The notes beneath the pieces are model-generated. The model saw only the letters and a list, made by a program, of their open reading frames with translations. It was not told the DNA's origin and did not search any database. 64,000 nt of DNA, from contig NC_079148.1 in the NCBI RefSeq assembly GCF_945859685.1, positions 18,735,946 through 18,799,945 of the forward strand. Reading direction: 5' to 3'. The position numbers and the translations under genes were made by a program. Below are positions 10,111 through 22,620 of the stretch, piece by piece (the stretch's first letter is position 1; every line of letters begins with the position of its first letter). This DNA comes from Eupeodes corollae. Lineage: Eukaryota > Arthropoda > Insecta > Diptera > Syrphidae.

Positions 10111-13100
10111 TGAAGAATTATCTGATCAACCCACTACCACTTTGAGTACATTTTGAATAAGTATATAAAATCGGTGTTTTAATAAACGTCTAGTGTTTAG
10201 GTAATGGAACGGACGTTATTTCTATTTTAGTAAAAATTTTACTTCTTAGGCACTTTTCCTATAAAATACTAAACTACGTGCTTTAAAACTATCGTTTTTA
10301 TTATAACCTTTGCTAAAACTACCTGCAACTTTAAAATCACATAATTTCCTTTTACCTCATTTTCAATCATACTTATCATTAATTACAAAACCAAATTTTA
10401 ATAGTTGATAAAATTTAACAAAAGTCTTTAACTGATTATTTTTTAAGATTGCTAAAGATTTTAATTTTAATTTATTCTAACATAATGAACGTAAACAGAG
10501 AGCTGTCTCTAGAAACTTACGTGGTTATGAAAACAAATTTTTTGCAATTGGACACTGTTGGAATTTGTATGTGTGGTTAGTTTTAATTTATTTTTAGGAA
10601 GAATCACTAAAGCAAATACATTTTCAAGGATAATATATAAATATTCCAGTGGATGCAAAGTTGTTTGTCTGCAAATTCCTCATAATAAACTTATTATGTC
10701 ATAATTTTTTAAAAACACAAATATTTAGCCACGAGTTGAATAAATTAAAGCATAATATTCAAATCTTTTTTCATTAAAATCAGATCTAAGAGATATTTTT
10801 CTGGATTTGCTTGTTTTTAAGCTATTACGGAATCTATCTTAAATTTCCCACTAAAAACTAAAACTACGAATAATTAAAGACAACAAAAACAAATTAAAAT
10901 TCATAAGAACACTTTTCGTAACTATTAGCTATTTGGCTTATCATCTATTGCCATCTATAGGGTGCTTCTTTTTATAGAGACATAGAATTTTGAACTTAAA
11001 AAAAAAATTAATTCACAAACAGATAAAAATCAAACGGCGTTAAATCTCGCACGATATTGGAGGTTAATTCACGGGTCCGTAACTTGAAATTCTATGCGGT
11101 TACGAAATGTTTTCTTCAATAAATCAAAGGGCATGACCTGTGTGATCTATCACCGCTATTTTGTTGAAATCAATGTGTTTATGTTGGAATGTCAAACTAA
11201 ACTTAAAATAAATCACTTGACAGCTGACAGAATGGCCTCCAGTTGAAATAACTTTGCCAACTTTAAGTCATATCTGCATTACTAACCTCTAACAAAAACA
11301 CCCACTAATGAATTATCTGCTTAGGGATGATAAATCCAATTAAACGTCCTTTAAATCGTGACGATAGTTCATATTTGAAAAAATCCATATTTTATAAGAA
11401 ATCTAAAACTATAAATATAAAATCGTGACGCCTTTCAAAAATAGTTTCAATCAAAAACATAGGAAATGTGATTTTTATATATTCCGTGTATATTCAACAC
11501 CTCATGACACAAAAAACCATTATTTTAAAATTTATGTCAGACGTCATATGAACAAAATTTAAATTTACTTCCCTTCCTACGCCTATATTTTAACACAAAT
11601 CTCATTTCTAAAACAATGCACGCAACAATTCGATTCAACAGCAACAGGCACGGACTTTAACTCAAACACAAAAATAAATAAATAAAATATATGTAAATCC
11701 TTTAACTATCCGAGTCGAGTCAAATCAACTATTTTCGAAGCCTAAGTCATCGTCATGACCACAAACGTTGCATTGCAAAATGCCACCGTTTCAAACAAGA
11801 AAAAAAAGTTCAAAAATAAAACAAGAAGTAGAACAATTATTTTGAATTCACAAATAAACGTAGCTAAAAGCAAAACACTGACGTAGTCCTGTTTTTTTGT
11901 TGTTGTTTGTATCCTTCATTGGTCTAGGATCTATCAGCAACTACTTCCCCCACCACCGTATGTGTCATCGGTGACGGCAGAGCCGCGGCGGCGACGGTTG
12001 TGGCGATGGTAGTCGGAAGTTGGCGTCAGCTTGGCTCTACAGAAATAAATATGCAACACAATGCGATGGGGTTAAATGTTATCCTGGTGTTTTATTTGTG
12101 ATTTATGACTTGGGGGTGCTTTTTTTGTGAGAAACGCTTTAAGGAACATAAACTTCAAATCAGCAAAATTCCATTATTTCCAGACGTGCATTAAATTTAA
12201 AGTCGATATGACAGCGAAAAAAGGATAATACCTACGAACGATGTCTTTTTAATTAAGTGACATTGTTTATCCAATAAATTATCCTTCTGTCCGAGAGTCA
12301 ATACGGAGTTTTTATTTTCAGTAAAATACAACAAAAGCACAACAAAAATAACCAACTTGATATAAGCAGTCACATCCTTGAAGTGTACATAAATAAAATT
12401 TATAAATATAAACAAGGAGCAATGACGACGACGAGCGACATGCCCCCAAGTCTTCTTTTCTCACATCAGTGACAACAGTGTCACTGGATGTTGCTGTTGT
12501 CAACTGTATCAAGGATTTTTTTTGAAAGGACATTCTATCCATATAAAAATATTCTTCACAGTATCTCCAACAAAAAAAGAATACAAATGCTACTGATTCT
12601 ACCCTCGAGAAAAGCGAGCAATCAGATTATAAAGATCAAGATTCATAAACACAACGATTGGAAGCAAGCGTAGAGAATGAATAAGGATGCTGGCAGCGTA
12701 AAAGGATGCGACGTTCTATAGGAGAGAAGTGCTATCAGCCAAATAACGCAGACAAGAAGCTTACATTCATATACACACACACACTCACTAAATAGGATGT
12801 GTTACGAAGAAAAAAAATAAAAAGATGGAAAAAGGAAACTTTTCAATTTCGACGGGACGCCGCCGCCGTCCTGTCTGGCGCCAGAAAAACACTCTATCTT
12901 CTTTCTTTCGTATAAGAGAAATACAACGAAAAAATAAGGATAACAAAAACAAAAAAAAAGAATCTATTGAGAAGATAACTGTCCCCGTTAAATCTTATGG
13001 AATCGGATCTACAGTATTGGTGATGGAAGAAGAAGGGAAGGGACTAGCGGAAGTGGCAAGGACAAAAATTGAATTCGTTCCAGGATGTATTTTTGCTATT

Positions 13101-14764
13101 TTCGACAAGATTTTGGTCGACAATGGGGCTCCAAGCTCTTGTATGGATTATAAAGAACATAGAGATGGAAAGTATATAGGAGACGAAAATAATAATAAAA
13201 AGAAAACATAAATTCTTTGTCATCCTTCTTGAGACACACTCACAGGACATAGCTCGCCCGTCCTTATAGGTACCAATCAGGTCCGAATTTATTTTTAAAA
13301 TTGGAAAAAGGTGTTCGTAAGATTATAAAGCTTTCTTATTTTTCTTCTTTATTGTCGAAATTGGTTTGGTTTTTAGTGAACTTTAATAAAATTTGAAGAA
13401 TTTATTTAAGACAAAAATTATGCAGCTGTATAAAATAATATCAAATTATTAGATAGACGAGATTGAGAATAGGTAACTATCTCGATTGAGAAATTTAATA
13501 TAGTTTCAAAAAGGATGAAATATTACAAAAAACAAAGGAGGACATTCTTAGTCTTGATCTTCATACACAGTTAAATTTTGTTTTCATAAAATATTTTTAA
13601 AATTTCAGAAATATTCAATATGTAAATACAAATTTCTGAAAGGAACTTTCTTTGAAAATATCGCCTAGACAAAATCATTCCTGATATTGATACCAATTTA
13701 TTTTCCTTTCGTGCAAGTACCAAAGGAGCTAACTACCATTTATTGGTGAAAATTAAAATACATTTTTCAGCGGGACTTAATTCTTCATCAAGGATTTTAC
13801 TACGTTGAATCATTTTTGATAAATATAAAATTAACCTCTTTGAATGAAATTATAAAATTTAGATCGTTCGTCATATTTTAAAAATTGTAAAGAAGTTGAC
13901 GAAGATATTTTATGTCATATTATTCAAAGAAGAAGGGACAATAGGTCCAAGGATATTATTTCTTCCGTGTCCTATTACAAACAAAAATGTAACAACAAAT
14001 GACTTAACGTTGTCCGTTCCATAGCACAAGTAATATCCAATAAATGGATGTTATTTGTCTTAAAATCAGTTATTATGTCCACAGACAATAGGTCCATAAA
14101 TATGATGATTTTTTCTTATTTTCAAATGTATTACTATTTTTTTTAAATATGGCAGCACGGTGCAGAATGATGAAATAATGAAACGAATCAAATAAAATAA
14201 TTACTGAATAAGCCAGTAGTAGAACCAATAATTGAGTTGGCCTTGAAGCAAGTGAGAGATTAAGTTATTTTTGAAACGGGAGATGTAGGAGTTAGTTCCC
14301 TAAGAACTTAACTTCATATTGAATTGAAGGCAAAACAATGTTATGGATAAATTCACGTGCATTTCAGTATTTGTACTGCAATTTGTTTCTGCTCACATGC
14401 CAAATGTACTGCTTTTTTTAAATTCACCAAATTGCTTGGTTTCCGAACTCATCCAGCTTAAATTTTCAGAATTTTTTTCTTTCAACCCGGAACGCTCAAA
14501 AAAAAATTCCACATTTTAATTAAAAGAGAAGTCCGATCACTATTCATATCTATCAGTTATCGTCATTCCGTTCTATCTCCTTGTTGTTTTGGGATTTTCT
14601 GCAACGGTAAACTTAAATACACAAACTTCATTATCATTTTCAATTTCAAGTCAATTGCATATTGTTTTTGTTTGTATCGTTTTGCAAATTTTTCAAAGAA
14701 AAAAACTTATATATAATTACTTAGACCTATATCTATTTAAAATAAAAATATCATGGACAAGAAA
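10111..14764. other. Long non-coding stretch with two GC-richer patches
   Basis: Mostly AT-rich DNA without recognisable genes. A patch at about 11940-12040 has CACCACCGTATG, GGCAGAGCCGCGGCGGCGAC and GATGGTAGTCGG. A second patch at about 12420-13260 includes GACGACGACGAGCGAC, an ACACACACACTCAC tract and a 128-codon plus-strand frame at 12825-13211 that is lysine/asparagine-rich and resembles no family I know. Both patches could be regulatory or untranslated exon sequence, but nothing proves it. About 13.3-14.8 kb is plain. Confidence 0.45.
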
Positions 14765-14769
14765 GTTTT

Positions 14770-15560
14770 GTTGTATTTTATATATTATTTGATTTGGTGC
14801 CTCTTAAACATTTTTTTCTTGAGTCTGATTTCGAAGGGGATTCTGATTTGGCAAAATCAATTAATTCCGAACTTTATGACACAAACAAAATATATTTAAC
14901 TTATTTAAGTTATGTACTAAAACTAACAAATAAAATAAATACGGAATTTCAAGCTGAAAAGCCTAGAATTCATACTTTAATGAGCACCGTAAAAGGTTTC
15001 TATGAAAACCTCTTGTCAAACTTCATCAAACGAAATATTTTAACAGACCGCTCTATTGACGTTGACTTCAATGATACAAATATTAATTTAAATGTTGAAA
15101 ATATCTACATCGGCTCTTAAGCCGAAATACTGATGAGAGCAAACAATAATTCTAGTATAAATGTTTTGAAATTAAATCTAATTGTTTGATTTATTATATA
15201 AGTCTTTGTAAAGCTATCAAGAAACTGTTTGATTTTGATGGCACAGTGCTTATTGAAGTGCAAAAACTTAACCCCAAAAATTTAGGTGGAAGTCTAGTTG
15301 ACTTAATAGCCTTATTTCCAAGCATTGCTAGTGATCTAGAAGTAGAAGATTTGGACTCTGAATGGAGGGCTATTTTAAACTGCAATGAGATGTCAAAAGA
15401 ACATAATTTGGAAAATTTTTGGCACGATGTATTTTTGGCAAAAAATGGCTTGGGAGAAATCCGTTTTCCAAACTTAAAGGTTTTTATTGGAAATTTACTT
15501 GCTCTATATTTTCAAGTGTTAATTTAATAAAAACTGACAACCTTCACCAAATTTGTTAAA
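14770..15560 (+). pseudogene. hAT-superfamily transposase, C-terminal fragment
   Basis: The frame at 14794-15120 reads FLESDFEGDSDLAKSIN, then LTYLSYVLKLTNKINTEFQ and AEKPRIHTLMSTVKGFYEN, and ends at a TAA. The same frame resumes at once as AEILMRANNN, then shifts into 15186-15527 (YISLCKAIKKLFDFDG, VQKLNPKNLGG, DLDSEWRAIL, FPNLKVFIGNLLALYF) and shifts again into FSSVNLIKT. This is the C-terminal half of hAT transposases of the type found in ZBED5/GTF2IRD2-like proteins, ending in the dimerisation segment (RVFSxVNLIKT). The BED finger and the catalytic N-terminal half are missing. At least one stop and two frameshifts make it inactive. Confidence 0.8.
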
Positions 15561-16227
15561 AAAATATTCGAAAACGTAATGAAATAAAAGAATATAGTAA
15601 TTTACTGAGTTTTGCAGTACAATTTTATTTATTTTTTCAAATAATACAAAGATCCTAATAAATGTTTTTAGAAATAATATTAATATAATAAAAGAAATGT
15701 ATACAAATTTCCTGTTTTATTTGCTGTACTGCCCCGTACTGCTTTATTATTCTGAAAGAACTGCAGGATCAAAAAGTGAAACGCCCTGTTCGGGACGTGG
15801 TTTCTTTTAGGTTTTTATTAAGTGAAGTCAAAAATTGGGAATGATATCATCTAAAATATGTCACAATTTTTTACTTGTGATTAAGTTAATTGAGATTGTG
15901 ATGCAAGGTCTTTGAAAGGGATTCAAAGGGCAAAATTTATTGAAGGAACAATACACTTCTAGATTTTAATAATTTTATAATATACTAAAGAAGTTAAACC
16001 AAAGTTAGTTTTTTAAGTCTTACAGTTTCTTGTGACTTTTTGAGAGGTATTTATAGGACGTAAATTTGGTTTAAATAACTGTAAACAACTGGCACTATGC
16101 ATTGAAAATATTAATCCTCTCAGACTAAGCTCAAACTATTTTCATATAAAAAAATATTTTTTTTTTCATGCATTTGCTTTTAAAATTTAGTTAAAGCTAA
16201 ATACAATTTTAATTAATTAAAAACAAT
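15561..16227. other. Non-coding stretch
   Basis: No gene seen. Near 15725-15795 GTACTGCCCCGTACTGCTTT and AAACGCCCTGTTCGGGACG may be the far end of the hAT element. The rest is AT-rich. Confidence 0.4.
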
Positions 16228-16229
16228 TA

Positions 16230-17338
16230 CAGTGGACGTCCAGTATAACGAATGATATAATGTTCGAGGTCATTCTCTATATCGAGAGTGTTCGTTATAT
16301 CGATCGCCTTTTCCATTCAAACTTACATTTAAGTAAGTGGTTGATTTATTAATTTATTTATTAATATGTTTTTATTGATAATGATAAATTGAATGGTCCT
16401 GCCATTATAGTATACAAAATTTGAAAATAAGTTTGAAGAAAAGAAATCACTTATTAGACTTTGTCTTACTTCAAGTTGAGATTTTAATTGTTAAGCTTTT
16501 TCTTGAAGCCGCCTCAAAGTGAACATATCAGCCATATCAATATTAACTTGTTGTCCCCATTGTAACACATTCGACAAAGAACTGGCAGCGTCAACGTGTA
16601 TTATTGGATCTCCCACATTATTGCTGCCATAACCTTGCTCATCTTCACTTTCAGAACTGACTTTTAAGTTATAGAGAGCCATTGTGTGTCAAGTTCAGGT
16701 TCTTCAAAATGTTTGTGCGACTTTTCTTAATCCCACATATTGTTGATTTTGGCACACGGAATTTTATTGAAATTTCCTTAAGTGAAACGCCTTTGTTGCA
16801 CTCATCAATAATTTTAACTTTGTCCTTTAATGAAAGCCGAGTACGTTGAGATTTTGTATTCATTTTAATATTTTGTACACAAAACTAAATCTACAAAATT
16901 ATTACGGAGCGTTTCAACCAGACGAGACTTTAAACATTATCTTGCCGTCGTGTCATTGAATATGTGTGTGTAAGACCGTACATAAAATTCAAAACTGCAT
17001 AGCGATAGCCAAACCAAAAAATAAGAATTCTTACAAAAATGTTTTAGTAGGCGATGCGAAGACTAAACGAAAAACAGAAAGCTTGTTACGGTTTGAACCT
17101 TTGGCGCACACACATACATATGTACGAGAATAAACTTATGTGTTGACATAAAAATATATGCACAGATCACAATGGCAAGAAAAAAAATCATTTTAAGGCA
17201 AATATATACGCGTTCGTTATATCGGATAGCAAATTTTTATCATCGTTCGTTATTTAGAGATGTTAATGTAAATTTCAAAAGCGTTCGTTATATCGCAAAT
17301 TCGCTATATCGGGCATTCGTTATATTGGACGTCCACTG
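16230..17338 (-). mobile_element. Internally deleted pogo/Tigger-type DNA transposon
   Basis: The ends are inverted repeats: CAGTGGACGTCCAGTATAACG at the left, and on the opposite strand CAGTGGACGTCCAATATAACG at the right. Further ATATCGAACG-type words extend the terminal repeats inward. TA lies directly outside each end (16228-16229 and 17339-17340), the TA duplication of the Tc1/mariner/pogo group. Inside, on the minus strand, are the start and the end of a Tigger-like transposase but no catalytic DDE core. The element is 1109 bp, about half the size of an autonomous Tigger, so it is a deletion derivative. The right half (16900-17280) is non-coding, with ATACGCGTTCGTTATATCGG words near the end. 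Confidence 0.9.
16491..16863 (-). pseudogene. Remnant of Tigger-type transposase (HTH start and C-terminal tail)
   Basis: Read on the minus strand, the first frame (16863-16669) starts MNTKSQRTRLSLKDKVKII, then KGVSLKEISIKFRVPKST and ICGIKKSR. This is the psq/CENP-B-type helix-turn-helix of pogo/Tigger transposases that binds the element's ends. It meets, out of frame, a second open segment (16682-16491) rich in acidic residues and ending VNIDMADMFTLRRLQEKA, like the C-terminal tail of Tigger proteins. The CENP-B second DNA-binding domain and the whole DDE core are missing at the junction near 16680. It cannot be a transposase. A short HTH peptide is conceivable but unproven. Confidence 0.8.
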
Positions 17339-17340
17339 TA

Positions 17341-17833
17341 TGTACTTTTTTGTTTTTGATTCTTTTGATTGTTCTCTTGGAAATATGTTTGTATTTTCTT
17401 ATATCTTTTATGTCCTTACTTTGGCTACAATTTTGAGGCTCAATACAAAAATTTAAAAAAAATTAAATTATAATACAACATAAACAAGATATTAAATTAA
17501 TGTTTGCTCAACAAACGGTTTTAATGTCGATTATCAGAAGAACTATTATTTTCTGATGTTCGATGTAATTTTATTGAAACACACATATTTTTAATACCAA
17601 CTCTTTCAAAAATCTAAAAAAAAATTGTTATGTTTTGCAATTTGACAAAGTCAATTTACGTCACTATCTAGAATCATAACTTCAAAATTTGTTTAAGGGT
17701 TAAAGTGCACGACTGAATCGTTCGAAATGACTCATGTATGAAACACTCTGTTACAAATAGTAATTGTAATTTAAAGTTTAAAATTTTAAAATTTAAAAAT
17801 GGTAGTCAAAAAAAAAACTATTTAAAAAATCAT
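17341..17833. other. AT-rich non-coding stretch
   Basis: Sequence between the Tigger element and the next HINE copy. No feature seen. Confidence 0.4.
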
Positions 17834-18905
17834 AAAAAAGAGGCTGGGATACAACCCACACTGATAACTCCCCATACCGTCTGTCGATTTGTCTTGCTTA
17901 AAAGTTTGTCTATATGTACTCGTATCAATTTTTAACAAATTTGCGTACTGTTTTTTTAAATTTTATTTTTTATGAAAAAACGGACTGTTGGATTTTTATA
18001 TAAAAATTACTGAATATCGAAAACAGTATTTTCTGTGAAATAAAATAAGTTTGAAGCCCATATTTTTAATTTTTGAAAAGCTATTTGAGTCGAAAGTAAA
18101 TTTTTACCAAGTTTAAGTATTGTTTTTTTTTTAGAGTCTTATATTTTGTAAAAAACTGTCAATTCGATTTTTTTAAAAATTTTATCGAATATTAAAAACA
18201 ATATTTATTATAAGAAGCCTAAATTTTAAGTTCTTGAAAAGATATTTGAATCGATATTCAATTTTTACCAACTTTGAGCACTGTTTTTTTTAGATTTTTA
18301 TTGTTTATACAAAAAAAACTGTCATTTCGATTGTGCTCAAAATTTTATCAGATGTCAAAAACATTATTCTTCGTTGCACAAAATTGTTTTGGAAATGAAA
18401 TCATATTTCTGTCCTAAAATTTTGGAGGTGACAAATTTTTTTTCCATTTTTTTTGATTTATAAAAAAAAAACCGTTAAATGGATTTTTTTTAAAAATATA
18501 CTTCTTAGACATCACGTTTCAATATATTATATAAAATTTAATTCAAGTCTCTAGCGTTTTCGGTTCGTGAGATATTTAGGGTTAACCAAAATGTTCACCT
18601 TTTTTTCAAACTGCTATGGTAAAAAAACCACCCACGCAATTTTTTGAAAGCCCTTTCTGCATCTTTCTGCCTTATTATCTTTATAACAAAATTTATTTGA
18701 AATCGATATCTCTTCTGGTTCTTGAGCTATGGACGACGAATAAAACGTCGCGAACGTACGGACGTACGAACATACGTACACACGCATGCACATACATCTT
18801 TCTAAAACTCTTTTATTTCGACTCTAAGGACCTTGAAACTTCGAGACATGTCAAAATTTTCAATTTCACAGATCGGATCCATTACAATAACTTATGGGAA
18901 GTTAA
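17834..18905 (-). mobile_element. HINE repeat copy 2
   Basis: On the plus strand it begins with the complement of the 3' hairpin (GAGGCTGGGAT, CCCACACTGATAACT, CTGTCGATTTGTCTTGC) and ends with the palindrome end AACTTATGGGAAGTTAA. About three central tandem units are marked by AATTTTTACCAA-type words at about 17926, 18101 and 18261. The CGTN microsatellite lies near 18745-18790. The plus-strand ORF at 18616-18927 belongs to the recurrent antisense frame described in the findings. Confidence 0.85.
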
Positions 18906-18984
18906 TAAAAATCCATTTTTTTTCTGAATAAAGTCGAATTTTTGACCATACTGTTATTTTTAGTCTTTAAGAAAAATATTAAAA

Positions 18985-19190
18985 AACGCCTAATGTGAAT
19001 GGGCCTAAGAGCTTAATTAGCAAATTTGAACTCCATCGATCCAATAGTTTCGGCTGTAGAGTGCTAGGACAGACAGCCGGACGGAATTGGAAGACCCACT
19101 TTTTCAACTTCTCTAACATCGTAATTTGATGTTGGATTTAAATCTCGAGTTCGAAAACTTTTATGAATGCCAAATATATAGTTGCTATTT
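18985..19190. repeat. Second dispersed repeat (here R2), copy 1
   Basis: GGGCCTAAGAGC, CGATCCAATAGTTTCGGC, GGACAGACAGCCGGACGG, AGACCCACTTTTTCAACTT, CATCGTAATTTGATGTTGG and TAAATCTCGAGTTCGAAAA recur in order, diverged, at 61560-61790 and partly at 62796-62905. It has no coding capacity. It adjoins a HINE copy here and at 61.8 kb. Family unknown. Confidence 0.6.
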
Positions 19191-22100
19191 GACTCTTTAG
19201 GTCAACAACGTGTAACTTAATCTACTAATAATCGTGTCCAACAAATTTTTTGTAATTTAGTAATTTAATAAACAACGAGTTTCTGTTCTGATAATTAAAC
19301 GCTTTTAGTCTCCTTGAACATACAAATTAATTTTTAATGTTTACTGTAAAATAAACAGATTTATTATTAGTCGATTTTTTAAAGAGCATCAATAACTTTG
19401 TATAAAAAGCTCTATAAATGAAGTTTTAATATGTTATCAGATTTACGTGACTCTCAATAGTAATAATTTCAACAATTTGGAAATGTTTTTAAAGATAATT
19501 GCCGGATGTCTAAAATGCGATTATTTTTAAAATGTTAGATAGAATAAAAAAAACAAAATTGTTTGACGATGTCCTCATTTAATCGTTCTTTGCCAGCCTT
19601 TTGTTTTAAATTATTCATAATGTATTGACTCAAGATAAGATAAGTCTAAAATGTTTGAAAGCATAGAGTTTTAAAAAAATTTTACTACCTATCTACATAT
19701 AATGCAAACGAACACAAAACTCCACTTAAATAATTTAAAATACACACGATTTTCAAACCCAAAAATCAAAACTAATATTTTTAAAAAGTGCTAACGTGAC
19801 TTGTCTTACACTGAGTAGCTATTTTTGTTTAAAATTTTTGGCATCCATAAAAATAACTAAAAACATATTCCTTTCGTTATAACTTTACAAAAATGCTTTA
19901 ACTGAAAAAATTACTATCAATGTCTGTAATAATTTTAGAAGTTCTGCTGAAAAATTATAAATTCTTACAATACATTTAAAAAAATATCATATCAGTGAAA
20001 TAATACATATTTTTAAGTCTCAGCTCCCTCATAGCTATTTAAATAGTTTTCCTTTTTCCTCATACACCCCCCTTCCCCTCCTCATAAAAATCCAATACCA
20101 CTTTATTTTTATTTTCCCAATCTGAACAATATCCGAAATACGGACCTGTTTCCATCTATTTCCATTTCCATGCGTTTCCGTCAACCAACATAACATACGA
20201 ATGCGAACCGTCCGTCGTCGTACGTACATTATAGCCCTTAAAGAATTGCCATAACTCAGACCGAAAAAATGTTGTCATTGTATGAAGGCGAGAGCTTGCA
20301 ACTTTTCCACATTTTTATCGCTTCGTGATTCATTTCATCTTCCCACACAGACATGACTTCGGCTTAACGTAAACAAAAATGACGGAAAAAATACGGAAGC
20401 CACATCAGCCATCAGCAGCCAGTCAGTCAGGCGCCATCGCCATCAAATTGAATGCTTTTTTCCCTCCATCTATATTTCGCACACAGAGTGATACCCTCCT
20501 CCATTATGAGCTGCCAACATTTAACGGAAGCACACTCTATACTTTAGGACCAGAAGGGATCTGACTAAAGGACTATACACACCGAACTAACGGACGACGA
20601 CGAAGACGGCAAAGGGACTGTGAATATTTTGAAAAGTCCACAAACAACACAAAAATAACCCCAACAGCAAGGATAGGAATGTAACAACCACTATACCAAC
20701 AAAAAATCAAAAAACTGCTACATAACAGTCACAACATTGCGGCCCAACTACTGGCAGTTGTTTTGCACACACACAAAAAGGACGAATTTGGATTTTCGAT
20801 TCGGAAAGGACTCGGACTCTGGTCCTTCTATAGACATAGCATTTATGGTCGAAGTATATTTTTTGACCTTTTGGCTTATATTATTGTGGCATTATGCACA
20901 CACTGCCCCCTCACAGCCTGTGTGGTGTGTCAGAACATTATGTATGAAGCTTGTGGTGGAAGGACGAAAACGGACGAAATAATATTAATCGAGCAAATGG
21001 GGGTGGCGGAAAAAGACGATATCCATTGAAAGGAGTGTAGATTATGTTGTCAAACTTGCGTGAGGACTCTACCCAGGCACAAACAAATACGAGTTGGTAA
21101 ATTGGGCAAAAGAGGCAAACCAAGAAAAAACCATTAAGGACGAAAAACTTATTCCTACACCGAGAACGGGATACCGCCACCAACCCCAGACCGGATATGG
21201 AATTCCTGAAAACTTAAGAGAGGGCGAGTGTGGAGTAGGAATTATGCTCGCTCGAGATATTCGTCCCGTATAGAACACACATAAATAGAAGGCAGATGGT
21301 CTCAAAAAAACCAGAGTGATAGTCACTTGTGCAGGATCAGTAGATGAGTGTGTTTCCTGTTTATGTTGGTTTAGTATGTTAATTGAAGTCCGTGATGATG
21401 GCCATTGCCACTGCCATGCCATCGCCATAGCAGCCTCTCTGTTTCTAACTTCAAGGAGAGACAAAAAATGTCAACTTGTTTATGGAAGTAATTAAAATAC
21501 TCTGGCACTCGCACTAACTGACTTCAAATGTTTGTTTGGCAAATAGATAAAGTGATGCTTTCTTTAAGTGGCTATGACACTTTACTTTTGAGAGGAAAGT
21601 GTTTTAGGTAACTTTTTTTTTTGAAAATAATATGAATAAATATGAAGCATGAAAACAGAATTCCAGAGGTTTATGGAATTATTAAAATAATTCATACATG
21701 ACAGATTTATTTTTGGTAAATGAAATAAAATCCTCAACGTGATTTCTCTGCTTAATGGCTTTAAGGACTTAATACCAAAAAAAAATCTCAACAAAAATTG
21801 AAAATATAACAAATGTTTAAAGTGATGAAGTATATTGAATAATTTTTTAAGTTTTTTCGAGACGTTTTGACAACAAAAATATTGTTAACAGAATACTACA
21901 ATATTTTACATAAGTAGGTACATAATTCTCAAAACAAGTATCATTCACATGTTAACAATAATTTTGTAAACATTTTGAACTTCTTTTTTCAAACAACTGT
22001 TAAATTGAAAGTGTTTAATTCTGTTATTTCTCTGTTCTGTTTGCTAAGATACTTCCAGGAAAAGAAAAAGAATTATACAAAAAAATAATAATTTTAATTT

Positions 22101-22271
22101 AAATATTTTTTATTTATTTTATTTACTGGAATGACCTTTTCTTAAGACACAATCAATCAAAATCTCTAAAATGTTATAGCTTAAGACTTAAAACTAATCA
22201 AATTTATAAAATTTATTTAAGTATTTAAAAATTGTCACCGACAAGTGACTTAGTTTAATTATTATTAGTCT
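19191..22271. other. Non-coding stretch with a GC-richer patch at 20.03-21.48 kb
   Basis: 19.19-20.03 kb is plain AT-rich DNA. The 20.03-21.48 kb patch has higher GC and simple-sequence words (CGTCCGTCGTCGTACGTACA, CAGCCATCAGCAGCCAGTCA, GACGACGACGAAGACGGC, GCCATTGCCACTGCCATGCC). ORFs here, the longest 131 codons on the minus strand (21069-21464), overlap each other on both strands and look like shadows of composition. The patch might be a regulatory or untranslated region. 21.5-22.27 kb is plain. Confidence 0.4.
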
Positions 22272-22510
22272 GCCATTGAAGGCTATTGTAGTGGTTCCTG
22301 TTTTTGAAATTGAACAATTTCCTAGGTTCCTAGAATTGAAATCCATAGTTTTCAGAAAGATGTTTGTGCATTTTTGTAATAATGTACGTCATATCTCAAA
22401 AACCAGCAGAGATATCAATACAAAATATTTAAATATTTGAATACGGATAATTACATCAAAATATGAATAAAGGAGTTTCAAGAAAGTTTAGTGGGGATTT
22501 TTCTTTACTA
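22272..22510 (+). mobile_element. HINE fragment, degenerate 5' part
   Basis: Diverged match to the first about 240 bp of the family: GGCTATTGTAGTGGTTCC, AAATTGAACAATTTCCTAGG, CAGAAAGATGTTTGTGCAT, CTCAAAAACCAGCAGAGATA, then TTTCAAGAAAGTTTAGTGGG. The microsatellite is reduced and the copy is truncated. Confidence 0.6.
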
Positions 22511-22529
22511 GTGTAATTAAAGGAACAAA

Positions 22530-22610
22530 GCAGTTGGAATGCGACCCACATTTTTCAATTCGTGATCGTCTGTCGATTTTTATAAAAGCTGTATCTAATA
22601 TTAATAGCAA
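22530..22610 (-). mobile_element. HINE fragment, 3' end only
   Basis: GGAATGCGACCCACATTTTT and CGTCTGTCGATTT match the complement of the family's 3' terminus. It stops after about 80 bp and is followed at once by a second, better copy. Confidence 0.5.
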
Positions 22611-22620
22611 CACTTTATGC

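Noticed and set aside
12825..13211. 128-codon plus-strand ORF
   Set aside because: Lysine/asparagine-rich, lies on simple sequence, no splice or family support, and an overlapping minus-strand ORF is equally open.
21069..21464. 131-codon minus-strand ORF
   Set aside because: Overlaps plus-strand ORFs in the same GC-rich patch; the sequence looks like translated simple repeats (QWQW, SSRTS) with no domain.
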